Shown here piece by piece: positions 1 to 5,685 of a DNA stretch of 6,238 nucleotides (position 1 is its first letter; the number at the start of each line of letters is the position of its first letter). A program made the position numbers and the translations under genes. A model generated the notes under the pieces. That model was not told the DNA's origin and did not search any database. It saw only the letters and a program-made list of their open reading frames with translations. The stretch comes from an uncultured delta proteobacterium (GTDB lineage: Bacteria; Desulfobacterota; Syntrophorhabdia; Syntrophorhabdales; Syntrophorhabdaceae): the NCBI GenBank assembly GCA_903872255.1, contig CAIQJW010000280.1, positions 1 to 6,238 on the forward strand. The letters run 5' to 3'.

Positions 1-66
1 GCAGAGGATGAGGTCGAGATCTTGCGGGAAGGCAAAGGCACGCTGGCAGACCGGCTTTCGCGGTAA
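1..66 (+). CDS. 3' end of an unidentified upstream gene (partial)
   Basis: The reading frame is open from base 1 and stops at TAA (64-66). It gives 21 residues ending GKGTLADRLSR, a charged, probably helical tail. The stop lies 15 nt before the methyltransferase ATG, a spacing typical of genes in one operon. Too little is visible to name a family. That it is a real gene end is inferred from the tight spacing and the open frame, but a chance frame of this length cannot be excluded. Confidence 0.45.
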   Translation, partial: AEDEVEILREGKGTLADRLSR

Positions 67-81
67 AGGGGTTTTTGATCT

Positions 82-858
82 ATGACTGAGATACATGCGG
101 AAACCGGCGAAACCATACGAAGTTATTCCGATCTCGCGATCCACGCCGAAGTGGGCGCGATCATCCGGCATCATTCCGAGAATAAAGAGGATATCAGGCT
201 GGTCGTACGGGATGCGATTCCCTGGGACGACGATATAAAGAAGATTTTGGACCTTGGCTGCGGGTACGGGTGGTTTGAGGAGGTCATGCCGCCCGGGCTC
301 GATCTCATAGGGGGCATAGACTGCCTCGAGGAGAACGAAGGACCCTTCCTGGCTGCGGCAAGACCAAAGGCCCGGGAGGCCTTCTTTCGCAGGCTGACGC
401 TTCCCGCGCCGGCCGGCCTTCCGCCGGGGCAATTTGATCTCGTTGTTTCCCTGTATTCCCTGTATTTCTTTCCGGGCTTTCTTCCGGATGTATCGCGTCT
501 TCTCAAGCCGGGAGGGCTTTTCCTGTGTCTTACCCACAGCGCATCTATGCTCGAGGAGGGGCAGCATTATTTTGATTTCAAGAATTTGAGGAAGGTGATC
601 GAACGTTTCTCCGCGGAGAACGGGGGCGAAATTCTGCGGCCCTTTTTCAAGGAGACCCGGCATATCGATTATCCAAATTCGCTGGTATTTCATCGGGGGG
701 ACGAAGCCTCGCTTGCCAGGTATATCGATTTCAAGAAGGAATTTATCCAAAAGGACGTAGACCCCCGGATCGTGCGCGAGAAAATGATAGCGGAGCTCGG
801 CAGGAAAGGGGAGTTAAAATTCAACAAGAACGACCGGATATTTCTGGCGCAAACATGA
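82..858 (+). CDS. Class I SAM-dependent methyltransferase, substrate unknown
   Basis: A 258-residue cytosolic protein with the class I (Rossmann-like) methyltransferase motifs in order. Motif I, ILDLGCGYG, is at residues 55-63 and is the glycine-rich SAM-binding loop. A motif II-like strand ending in an acidic residue (LIGGID, 75-80) follows; it normally contacts the SAM ribose. Motif IV-like FDLVVSLYSLYFF spans 118-130, and RLLKPGGLFLCLT (139-151) is the usual post-motif strand of the Methyltransf_11/25 families. The C-terminal 100 residues are less conserved and probably define the substrate, which cannot be read from sequence. Start: ATG at 82 with a purine-rich AAAGGGG (65-71) ten bases upstream. 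The stop overlaps the Nudix start (ATGA, 855-858), so the two are probably translationally coupled. The fold assignment is secure; a specific role is not. Confidence 0.9.
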   Translation: MTEIHAETGETIRSYSDLAIHAEVGAIIRHHSENKEDIRLVVRDAIPWDDDIKKILDLGCGYGWFEEVMPPGLDLIGGIDCLEENEGPFLAAARPKAREAFFRRLTLPAPAGLPPGQFDLVVSLYSLYFFPGFLPDVSRLLKPGGLFLCLTHSASMLEEGQHYFDFKNLRKVIERFSAENGGEILRPFFKETRHIDYPNSLVFHRGDEASLARYIDFKKEFIQKDVDPRIVREKMIAELGRKGELKFNKNDRIFLAQT

Positions 859-1865
859 AGATAAAAGTTTACTGTAATCATTGCGGAAAACAGCTCAGCA
901 CCGATTTTCTCGACGGCAAGCACCGCCAGGTCTGTACCGGCTGCAAAACGGTATATTACGAAAACCCTTTGCCGGTCGCATCCGTAGTGCTTGTCAACCA
1001 GAAACGCGAGGTGCTTCTCGTCCGCAGGGCCAAGGAGCCCTTCAAAGATATGTGGTGCTGCCCGATCGGTTTTGCGGAAACCGGCGAAAGCATCGAGGAT
1101 GCGGCCTTAAGGGAGCTGAAGGAAGAAGCGGGGGTTGACGGGAAAGTGATCCAGCTCCTCGATGTCGGTTCACACATTAACCCTATGTACGGAGAGCTTC
1201 TTATCGTGACGTTCGAGGTCGAAAAAGCGGGGGGCACCGAAAAGGCCGGGGATGATGCGTCGGATGCGCGTTATTTTCCGCTCATGAACCTTCCCAGGCT
1301 TGCGTTCGATTCGCAGGAAAAGGCCATTGCGAAATTTATCGAGCTTAAGAAAGAGCTCTGGAGCATCCACGATTCCTTCGAGACCTTCGTCGAAAGCACG
1401 GTCAAGGACAAAATAGACTATCCGGTAGTCCTTTTGTCTGATGAGCTTGCGCAGGCGGTCCAGGAAAATTCGGCCAGGATCGTCGAGCTCTGGCTCAACG
1501 ATATAACGACAAATCCGTCGACGCGTTCATACAGATCCGTTAGCAGAAAAGAGCTGCGCGACCGCGCCATGGTCATCGTGGGGCAATTTGGCGCCTGGCT
1601 GAGGAAGGAAAAGAGCGAAGGAGAATTTACGCTGTTTTATCGCAGCCTTGGCAAGGAACGCAAGGAGGGGCGTGTCCCCCTGGAAGAGGCGATCAGTTCG
1701 CTCTCTCTGCTCAAGAAACACGTATGGATGTTTACATATTCATTCGGTGTCTGGGAAAAGGCGGTCGATATTTACCGCATGTTTGAACTTGGAGAGCGCC
1801 TGGTGTATTTTTTTGACAGGGCGGCCTACCATACGGCCGTCGGGTATGGAAGGGGCGGACGGTAG
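855..1865 (+). CDS. Zinc-ribbon Nudix hydrolase fused to a C-terminal RsbRD_N-like helical domain
   Basis: A 336-residue protein in two parts. Residues 7-30 form a zinc ribbon with Cys pairs CNHC (7-10) and CTGC (27-30), followed by YYENP. Residues 40-165 are a Nudix fold with a perfect Nudix box: G72, E78, R86-E87, E90-E91, G93. These residues bind the metal that supports hydrolysis of nucleoside diphosphates linked to another group. The SQPWPFPxS motif of NudC NADH pyrophosphatases is absent, so this is nearer the general COG1051-type zinc-ribbon Nudix proteins; the substrate is unknown. Residues about 190-331 are extra and mostly helical. The patterns ARIVELWLNDI, NPSTRSYRSVSRKELRDRA and LFYRSLGKERKEG...PLEEAISSLSLLK resemble the RsbRD N-terminal domain (PF14361), found in stress-signalling regulators. 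The Nudix call is secure; the C-terminal call is from remembered family pattern. The start has little Shine-Dalgarno sequence and probably relies on coupling through the ATGA overlap. Confidence 0.9.
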   Translation: MKIKVYCNHCGKQLSTDFLDGKHRQVCTGCKTVYYENPLPVASVVLVNQKREVLLVRRAKEPFKDMWCCPIGFAETGESIEDAALRELKEEAGVDGKVIQLLDVGSHINPMYGELLIVTFEVEKAGGTEKAGDDASDARYFPLMNLPRLAFDSQEKAIAKFIELKKELWSIHDSFETFVESTVKDKIDYPVVLLSDELAQAVQENSARIVELWLNDITTNPSTRSYRSVSRKELRDRAMVIVGQFGAWLRKEKSEGEFTLFYRSLGKERKEGRVPLEEAISSLSLLKKHVWMFTYSFGVWEKAVDIYRMFELGERLVYFFDRAAYHTAVGYGRGGR

Positions 1866-1878
1866 GCCGACCAAGAGG

Positions 1879-1905
1879 CGCGCCTTGACCCGGGAGGGTC
1901 ACGCG
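1879..1905 (+). other. Intergenic stem-loop between the Nudix gene and the cytochrome operon
   Basis: TGACCC (1886-1891) and GGGTCA (1896-1901) form a perfect 6-bp stem around a GGGA loop. The stem extends with CGCG (1879-1882) against CGCG (1902-1905) across a 3-nt bulge. A run of five T (1916-1920) follows, but about ten bases after the stem, which is too far for a canonical rho-independent terminator. It could be a leaky terminator of the methyltransferase-Nudix unit, a 3' stabiliser, or incidental structure over the promoter. The structure is directly visible; the role is inference. Confidence 0.4.
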
Positions 1906-1914
1906 GGATAGCAT
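1885..1914 (+). promoter_or_regulatory. Candidate sigma-70 promoter for the cytochrome/ResB/CcsA operon
   Basis: TTGACC (1885-1890) matches the -35 consensus at 5 of 6 positions. TAGCAT (1909-1914), 18 bp downstream, matches the -10 at 4 of 6. A start near 1921 would leave a leader of about 26 nt carrying the Shine-Dalgarno sequence at 1935-1940. The -35 box lies mostly inside the left arm of the intergenic stem-loop. The match is moderate, and read-through from the Nudix gene is the alternative. Confidence 0.4.
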
Positions 1915-1934
1915 ATTTTTACAATTACGAAGCG

Positions 1935-1940
1935 AAAGGA
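1935..1940 (+). promoter_or_regulatory. Ribosome binding site that fixes the cytochrome start
   Basis: AAAGGA lies six bases before the ATG at 1947. Another ATG at 1943 is out of frame and only two bases from this site, too close for normal initiation. The 1947 start also gives a complete signal peptide. Confidence 0.6.
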
Positions 1941-1946
1941 CGATGA

Positions 1947-2327
1947 ATGGACAGAAAATTCAAGGTTCTGGTCGGCGCGGCGATGGTCGTGTTGTTTGCC
2001 GCCATCATGTTTCAGGCCGGATATGCCCAGAAGAAGCCCCCGGAATCCTTAATGTTGAAACTTAACGGCGCAAAATTTCCCCCGGTTCCTTTCACCCACT
2101 TCCTTCATACCGAAAAAGCGAAGGTAGGCTGTGTCAGGTGTCATCATGGGGACGAGGACCCCAAGGAACCTGGCGGGTGCATGCCCTGCCACGACCGCAA
2201 CGACGTGAAGAGTGGCGCCCCCCCGATTAAAGATGCGTATCATAAGAATTGCATCGATTGTCATAAAGAATCCGTTGCGAAAAAGATAAACGCGCCAACG
2301 AAGTGTAATGAGTGCCATAAAAAGTGA
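1947..2327 (+). CDS. Secreted tetraheme class III (c3-type) cytochrome c
   Basis: A 126-residue protein with a Sec signal peptide: basic DRKFK, a hydrophobic stretch at about 7-22, and likely cleavage after GYA (residue 27). The mature part, about 99 residues, has four heme-attachment motifs: CVRCH (62-66), CMPCH (78-82), CIDCH (102-106) and CNECH (120-124). It contains exactly eight histidines, at 51, 54, 66, 67, 82, 99, 106 and 124. Their order matches the eight axial ligands of classical cytochrome c3 (two before heme 1, an adjacent pair at heme 1/2, one before heme 3). This predicts four bis-His, low-potential hemes. Classical Desulfovibrio c3 has two CX4CH motifs; here all four are CX2CH. 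It probably carries electrons in the periplasm; partners are not visible. The following ResB and CcsA genes supply heme-attachment components, a strong functional link. Confidence 0.92.
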   Translation: MDRKFKVLVGAAMVVLFAAIMFQAGYAQKKPPESLMLKLNGAKFPPVPFTHFLHTEKAKVGCVRCHHGDEDPKEPGGCMPCHDRNDVKSGAPPIKDAYHKNCIDCHKESVAKKINAPTKCNECHKK

Positions 2328-3585
2328 TAAAATGAGGGGTGGACCGATCTTCCGTTTTCTTGTATCCGTTCGTCTCACGATCATAACCCTGTCGTTGATA
2401 GCGGGCGCATCCATTGTGGGGAGCCTTGTTAGGCAGGGTGCATCGGAGGAGGAGTACCTTTCGCTTTACTCGGAAAGAGCATATCATTTCATCAGACTTT
2501 TCGGGCTGGACGATGCCTACCATTCTTCCTGGTTCTATCTCCTGATGGGCGTCTTTGCTATTAACCTTTTTCTTTGCACGCTGCAGCGATTAAGGAGATT
2601 GATGGCCCCGAGGGAAAGACAGGCCCCCGACCTCAGCGGGTTTGTTTCGGCCGGTTCCGGTTTTGCAACCGACCCCGTCAACAGAGAAGAGGTTGTTCGC
2701 CGGCTAGGTCCCTCGTACAGAAGGGAGCGCGTATCGGAGACCACGGAGCTTTTTGAAAAAGGACGTTTTTCCCGGTACGGCGCGATAGTTGTCCATGCGA
2801 GCGTGCTTTTGATACTCGCCGGGGGCCTCATAGGGAACATATCGGGATTTAAGGCCTACCTGGCGCTGAAGCCCGGAGACGAGGCGTCTGCGGCAATGCC
2901 CCGGAAACCCGGCCAATCGGCCGTTGTGCTTGGTTTTACCGTAAAATGCACCGATTTTCGGGTAAGCTTCTACCCGTCGGGCCAGCCGAAGGAATATGCA
3001 AGCGATATCGAGATTCTGGACGAGAAACGCAACATCCTTAAGCGGGGCCGGATTCGCGTGAACGAGCCCTTTTCATACAAGGGCGTATATTTCTACCAGT
3101 CGAGCTACGGACGCTCGAATGTCTATACATTCAAAGCGGACGGCAGGACGTTCGAACTTGGCGAGGAGCAGGTTGCCCGGGGGGTCAGGGTGCCCTTCAT
3201 GGTGGTGCGGTATGAGCAGGATGTCCACAATTTCGGGCCCGGCGTAATGGTCGCCTACATGGATGCGGATGAACCGAAGACCCTGTGGTTCCTGAGCAAT
3301 GTTGAAAAAATGCGATCGCACACGGTAAATGGATCGAAGGTATCTCTCGAAAATATAAGCGGACAATTCCATACCGGACTCGAGGTGTCGCGCGACCCCG
3401 GGGTACCTGTCGTGCTCTGCGGCTTCACGCTGATGCTTGCCGGGCTCTATATAAATTTCTTTACCGCACATCGACGGATATATCTGGCCCTGGGTCCGGA
3501 CACTTTAATTGTGGCCGGGACAACATCCCGGAACAAGGAAGGTTTCGCTGAGGATATGAGGAAGATAGGCGGAGGCCTTGCATGA
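2308..3585 (+). CDS. resB: Cytochrome c biogenesis protein ResB (Ccs1/CcsB), System II
   Basis: An integral membrane protein of up to 425 residues that works with CcsA as the System II holocytochrome c synthase. Four membrane segments are visible: about 20-42, 74-93, 157-178 (VVHASVLLILAGG, with His163) and 364-386. They flank the large external domain typical of ResB (about 180-360). Family hallmarks include FRFLVSVRL at the first segment, VNEPFSYKGVYFYQSSYG (251-268) and SRDPGVPVVLCG before the last segment, followed by the usual basic HRR. Length fits the short bacterial ResB type. The start is uncertain. ATG 2308 overlaps the cytochrome gene by 20 nt; the in-frame ATG at 2332 (Met9), four bases after the cytochrome stop, is equally plausible. 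Neither has a strong Shine-Dalgarno sequence, so coupling to cytochrome translation is likely. Confidence 0.93.
   Translation: MSAIKSDKMRGGPIFRFLVSVRLTIITLSLIAGASIVGSLVRQGASEEEYLSLYSERAYHFIRLFGLDDAYHSSWFYLLMGVFAINLFLCTLQRLRRLMAPRERQAPDLSGFVSAGSGFATDPVNREEVVRRLGPSYRRERVSETTELFEKGRFSRYGAIVVHASVLLILAGGLIGNISGFKAYLALKPGDEASAAMPRKPGQSAVVLGFTVKCTDFRVSFYPSGQPKEYASDIEILDEKRNILKRGRIRVNEPFSYKGVYFYQSSYGRSNVYTFKADGRTFELGEEQVARGVRVPFMVVRYEQDVHNFGPGVMVAYMDADEPKTLWFLSNVEKMRSHTVNGSKVSLENISGQFHTGLEVSRDPGVPVVLCGFTLMLAGLYINFFTAHRRIYLALGPDTLIVAGTTSRNKEGFAEDMRKIGGGLA
3571..3575 (+). promoter_or_regulatory. Ribosome binding site for ccsA inside the resB 3' end
   Basis: GGAGG sits six bases before the ccsA ATG at 3582, within the last codons of resB. 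A strong site plus the ATGA overlap indicates efficient, coupled translation of the two partner proteins. Confidence 0.65.
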
Positions 3586-4397
3586 TCACCGACCACACAC
3601 TCCTGGGATTGGCGACGATCATGTACCTCGGGCTGGTTTTTTTTCATATCCTGTATTTTGTATGGCAAAAAGAGAAGCTGCTCTCGGCGGTCCAGCACAT
3701 TCTGTATGCTGCGGCGGCCGTTCAGGCGGCGGGGATCCTTATGCGGTGGGCAATATCGTACCGGCTCGGGATAGGCCACGCCCCGCTTTCCAATTACTAT
3801 GAATCTCTCATATTTTTCTCGTGGTCCATATCCGTTTTTATGATCTGTATGCGAAAAAGGCGTCTTTATCCCGCAATTACGTTCGTTGCCGCCGGGATAT
3901 CGCTCATGCTCATGGCATACGCCTCTCTCTCGCCGGGGGTCGAAAGAGGCATTCAGCCGCTGATACCGGCCCTGCAGAGCAACTGGCTGCACATCCACGT
4001 TATAACGTGCTTTCTTGGGTATGCGGCATTTGCCGTCTCTTTTATATGCGGGGTCCTATATTTTTTCAGACCGGGCGGGATAGTGCCGACCCGCGAAAAC
4101 CTGGAAGACATCAATTACAGGAGTATTATTATTGGCTTTTCGATGCTGACATCTGGTATACTTACCGGAGCCGTATGGGCCCATTTTGCATGGGGATCAT
4201 GCTGGAGCTGGGACCCCAAAGAAACGTGGTCGCTTATAACGTGGATCATTTATGCGCTTGTCCTTCATTTACGCTTTACGGGCGGCTTGAAAGGCAAACG
4301 AATAGCGATATTGTCTGTCGTTGGATTCGCGAGCGTTATCATGACCTATTTCGGGGTCAATTTCTTTCTGGCAGGTTTGCATAGCTACGCGACATGA
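3582..4397 (+). CDS. ccsA: Cytochrome c biogenesis protein CcsA/ResC, System II heme handling
   Basis: A 271-residue polytopic membrane protein, about eight hydrophobic segments by eye. It carries the diagnostic tryptophan-rich WWD signature, WGSCWSWDPKETW (204-216), which presents heme at the outer face of the membrane. Other family features are GHAPLSNYYESLIFFSW (65-81), the WLHIHV segment (135-140) with candidate heme-ligand histidines, and His266 in FFLAGLHSYAT at the C-terminus. It acts with ResB to export heme and ligate it to reduced CXXCH motifs. The thiol-reducing partners (CcdA, ResA-like) are not in this window. The start codon overlaps the resB stop (ATGA), and the 3' end overlaps purQ in the same way. 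The symbol ccsA is used for the WWD-domain protein; some genomes label it ccsB or resC. Confidence 0.94.
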   Translation: MITDHTLLGLATIMYLGLVFFHILYFVWQKEKLLSAVQHILYAAAAVQAAGILMRWAISYRLGIGHAPLSNYYESLIFFSWSISVFMICMRKRRLYPAITFVAAGISLMLMAYASLSPGVERGIQPLIPALQSNWLHIHVITCFLGYAAFAVSFICGVLYFFRPGGIVPTRENLEDINYRSIIIGFSMLTSGILTGAVWAHFAWGSCWSWDPKETWSLITWIIYALVLHLRFTGGLKGKRIAILSVVGFASVIMTYFGVNFFLAGLHSYAT

Positions 4398-5212
4398 TAC
4401 GGAAAAGACCTAAAAGCCTTGTTTTTTTCGGGAACGGTATAAACTGCGAGCACGAGACGGCATACGCCAACACCCTTGCCGGCTTTGACCCGGAACTGAT
4501 CCACATCGACGAGTTCGCTGAAGAACCCCGGAGGATCCATAAGTACAGTTTTATAAATTTCCCGGGCGGTTTTCTCGACGGCGACGACCTGGGTTCCGCG
4601 AAAGCCCAGAGCGTTAAATGGAAGTATCAGAAAATGGCCGGGACGGGAAGGCGCCTTCTCGACGAGCTCGTCAAGTTTATAGACGACGGGAAGATCATTA
4701 TCGGCATCTGCAACGGCTTTCAGCTGCTCATAAAAACGGGATTGTTGCCCGCTATGGCGAAAAGGTACGGGCTGCAGACCGCCACCCTGACCGCCAACGA
4801 CTCGGGGCGCTTCGAGGACCGTTGGACATACCTGAAGGCAAATCCATTTTCTCGTTGCATATTTACGTATGATATGGATAAAATTTATCTTCCTGTTCGG
4901 CACGGCGAGGGTAAATGCATTGTTGATTCAGCCGAGAGGCTTTCATCGATGAGGGCGGGGGGCAATATAGTCCTGCAATACGCCGATAGCGCGGGGGCTA
5001 TAACGGCAGCATATCCGGACAACCCGAACGGTTCCGTGGATTCAATAGCCGCGTTGTGCGATGACACCGGGAGAATATTCGGGCTTATGCCGCATCCGGA
5101 GGCTTTTGTACGCAGGGTCCAGCATCCCCGGTGGACACGGGAAAGCATTGAAGAAGAGGGAGACGGGCTTAAAATTTTTAAGAACGCCTGTAAATATATT
5201 TCAGAAAGTTGA
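4394..5212 (+). CDS. purQ: Phosphoribosylformylglycinamidine synthase, glutaminase subunit PurQ
   Basis: A 272-residue cytosolic class I glutamine amidotransferase. It releases ammonia from glutamine for PurL, which converts FGAR to FGAM in purine synthesis. Visible features: GNGINCEHETAYA (13-25) at the N-terminus; FPGGF (56-60); the nucleophile elbow GICNGFQ (104-110) with catalytic Cys106; RHGEGK (169-174); NPNGS (210-214); and MPHPEAF (232-238), giving the His234 and Glu236 of the triad. The active site is complete. It is longer than the roughly 227-residue Bacillus type, with extra segments around 62-82 and 134-150. These recall the glutaminase domain of long-form PurL. The ATG overlaps the ccsA stop (ATGA), and no clear Shine-Dalgarno sequence precedes it, so translation probably depends on ccsA. 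The purS and purL genes are not adjacent here. Confidence 0.94.
   Translation: MIRKRPKSLVFFGNGINCEHETAYANTLAGFDPELIHIDEFAEEPRRIHKYSFINFPGGFLDGDDLGSAKAQSVKWKYQKMAGTGRRLLDELVKFIDDGKIIIGICNGFQLLIKTGLLPAMAKRYGLQTATLTANDSGRFEDRWTYLKANPFSRCIFTYDMDKIYLPVRHGEGKCIVDSAERLSSMRAGGNIVLQYADSAGAITAAYPDNPNGSVDSIAALCDDTGRIFGLMPHPEAFVRRVQHPRWTRESIEEEGDGLKIFKNACKYISES
5148..5175 (+). promoter_or_regulatory. Candidate internal promoter for the HU/IHF gene, within the purQ 3' end
   Basis: TTGAAG (5148-5153, 4 of 6 to the -35 consensus) and TAAAAT (5170-5175, 5 of 6 to the -10) are separated by 16 bp. Transcription would start near 5182, about 47 nt before the HU/IHF ATG. HU-type proteins are abundant, so a dedicated promoter would make sense. 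It lies in coding sequence and the match is moderate. Confidence 0.35.
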
Positions 5213-5215
5213 ATT

Positions 5216-5223
5216 AGGAGGGG
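5216..5223 (+). promoter_or_regulatory. Strong Shine-Dalgarno site deciding the HU/IHF start
   Basis: AGGAGGGG lies five bases before the ATG at 5229 and just after the purQ stop (5210-5212). The frame is open upstream to 5061, but that longer version would add 56 residues unlike any HU/IHF protein and overlap purQ deeply. The 5229 start gives a normal family length. Confidence 0.8.
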
Positions 5224-5228
5224 TCTCC

Positions 5229-5513
5229 ATGAATAAGATGGACATAATCAATAAGCTTGCCACAGATATAAATGTGAACCAGAAAATAGCAAAGATCGCC
5301 GTCGACACGATCATTGAGAGTATAAAAAAAGCGATCATAAACAACGAACGCGTTGAGATTCGCGGATTCGGCAGTTTTACCCTCAGGGAGTACAAGGCAT
5401 ACAGGGGCAGGAACCCGAAAAGCGGCGAGACCGTGCAGGTCGAACCCAAACGGCTTCCCTATTTCAAGGTTGGAAAAGAACTCAAAGAAATGGTATGGAC
5501 GGACGAGGACTAA
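5229..5513 (+). CDS. HU/IHF-family nucleoid DNA-binding protein
   Basis: A 94-residue protein covering the whole HU/IHF fold. Residues 1-40 form the helical dimerisation part. The family signature runs through GFGSFTLREYKAYRGRNPKS (46-65). The DNA-gripping arm carries RNPKSG (61-66), whose proline (Pro63) sits where HU and IHF insert a residue to kink DNA. The closing PYFKVGKELKEMV (77-89) is the usual C-terminal strand-helix. Such proteins dimerise, bend DNA and help organise the chromosome, replication, recombination and transcription. The arm and C-terminus look somewhat IHF-beta-like, but sequence alone does not separate HU from IHF subunits. It follows purQ after 16 nt and may be co-transcribed, or driven by the promoter candidate inside purQ. 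A terminator candidate follows immediately. Confidence 0.94.
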   Translation: MNKMDIINKLATDINVNQKIAKIAVDTIIESIKKAIINNERVEIRGFGSFTLREYKAYRGRNPKSGETVQVEPKRLPYFKVGKELKEMVWTDED

Positions 5514-5545
5514 AAGCTTCCCCAATACGGGCTTAATTCTTTTTA
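5514..5545 (+). terminator. Candidate rho-independent terminator after HU/IHF
   Basis: AAGC (5514-5517) pairs with GCTT (5531-5534). CC (5520-5521) can extend the stem against GG (5529-5530) across a 2-nt bulge. A T-rich tract, AATTCTTTTT (5535-5544), follows directly and continues T-rich to about 5552. Position right after the stop and the T tract are typical, but the stem is short. The rest of the convergent gap, to 5685, shows no gene or convincing element. Confidence 0.45.
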
Positions 5546-5685
5546 TATTTTTACCAGGCCCACCACTATAATTCCTGTGTTCATTCGCGGCTTCGCCACC
5601 GGTCTATGAAAGAAGTTTTACTTGAGCATGGCGTTTTCGGCAATGAAAAATATGACCGAAGAGGCAATGGAGGGGTAGAACGACC

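Noticed and set aside
1829..1849. CCATAC/GTATGG hairpin near the end of the Nudix gene as a regulatory element
   Set aside because: It is a 6-bp stem with a 9-nt loop lying wholly in codons, with no T tract. It could easily arise by chance.
1866..1946. Riboswitch or small RNA in the gap before the cytochrome
   Set aside because: The gap is only 81 nt, and beyond one simple hairpin no conserved riboswitch core or multi-stem fold could be recognised.
2049..2414. Minus-strand open frame of 121 codons opposite the cytochrome
   Set aside because: The plus strand carries four CXXCH motifs and a signal peptide, so the antisense frame is a by-product.
3447..3998. Minus-strand open frame of 183 codons across the resB/ccsA junction
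   Set aside because: It is antisense to two well-supported membrane protein genes, is unusually rich in Arg, His and Pro, and shows no family motif.
3821..4384. Plus-strand open frame of 187 codons in another frame of ccsA
   Set aside because: It overlaps the WWD-domain coding frame completely and has no membrane pattern or motif of its own.
4385..4903. Minus-strand open frame of 172 codons opposite purQ
   Set aside because: The plus strand encodes a complete PurQ active site. The antisense product has no recognisable domain.
5061..5228. Upstream extension of the HU/IHF reading frame
   Set aside because: It would add 56 residues foreign to the family and lie within purQ. The strong AGGAGGGG site points to the ATG at 5229.
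5636..5660. TTCGG/CCGAA inverted repeat as a terminator for the minus-strand GGDEF gene
   Set aside because: The stem is only 5 bp with a 15-nt loop, and on the minus strand it is followed by A-rich sequence, not a T tract.
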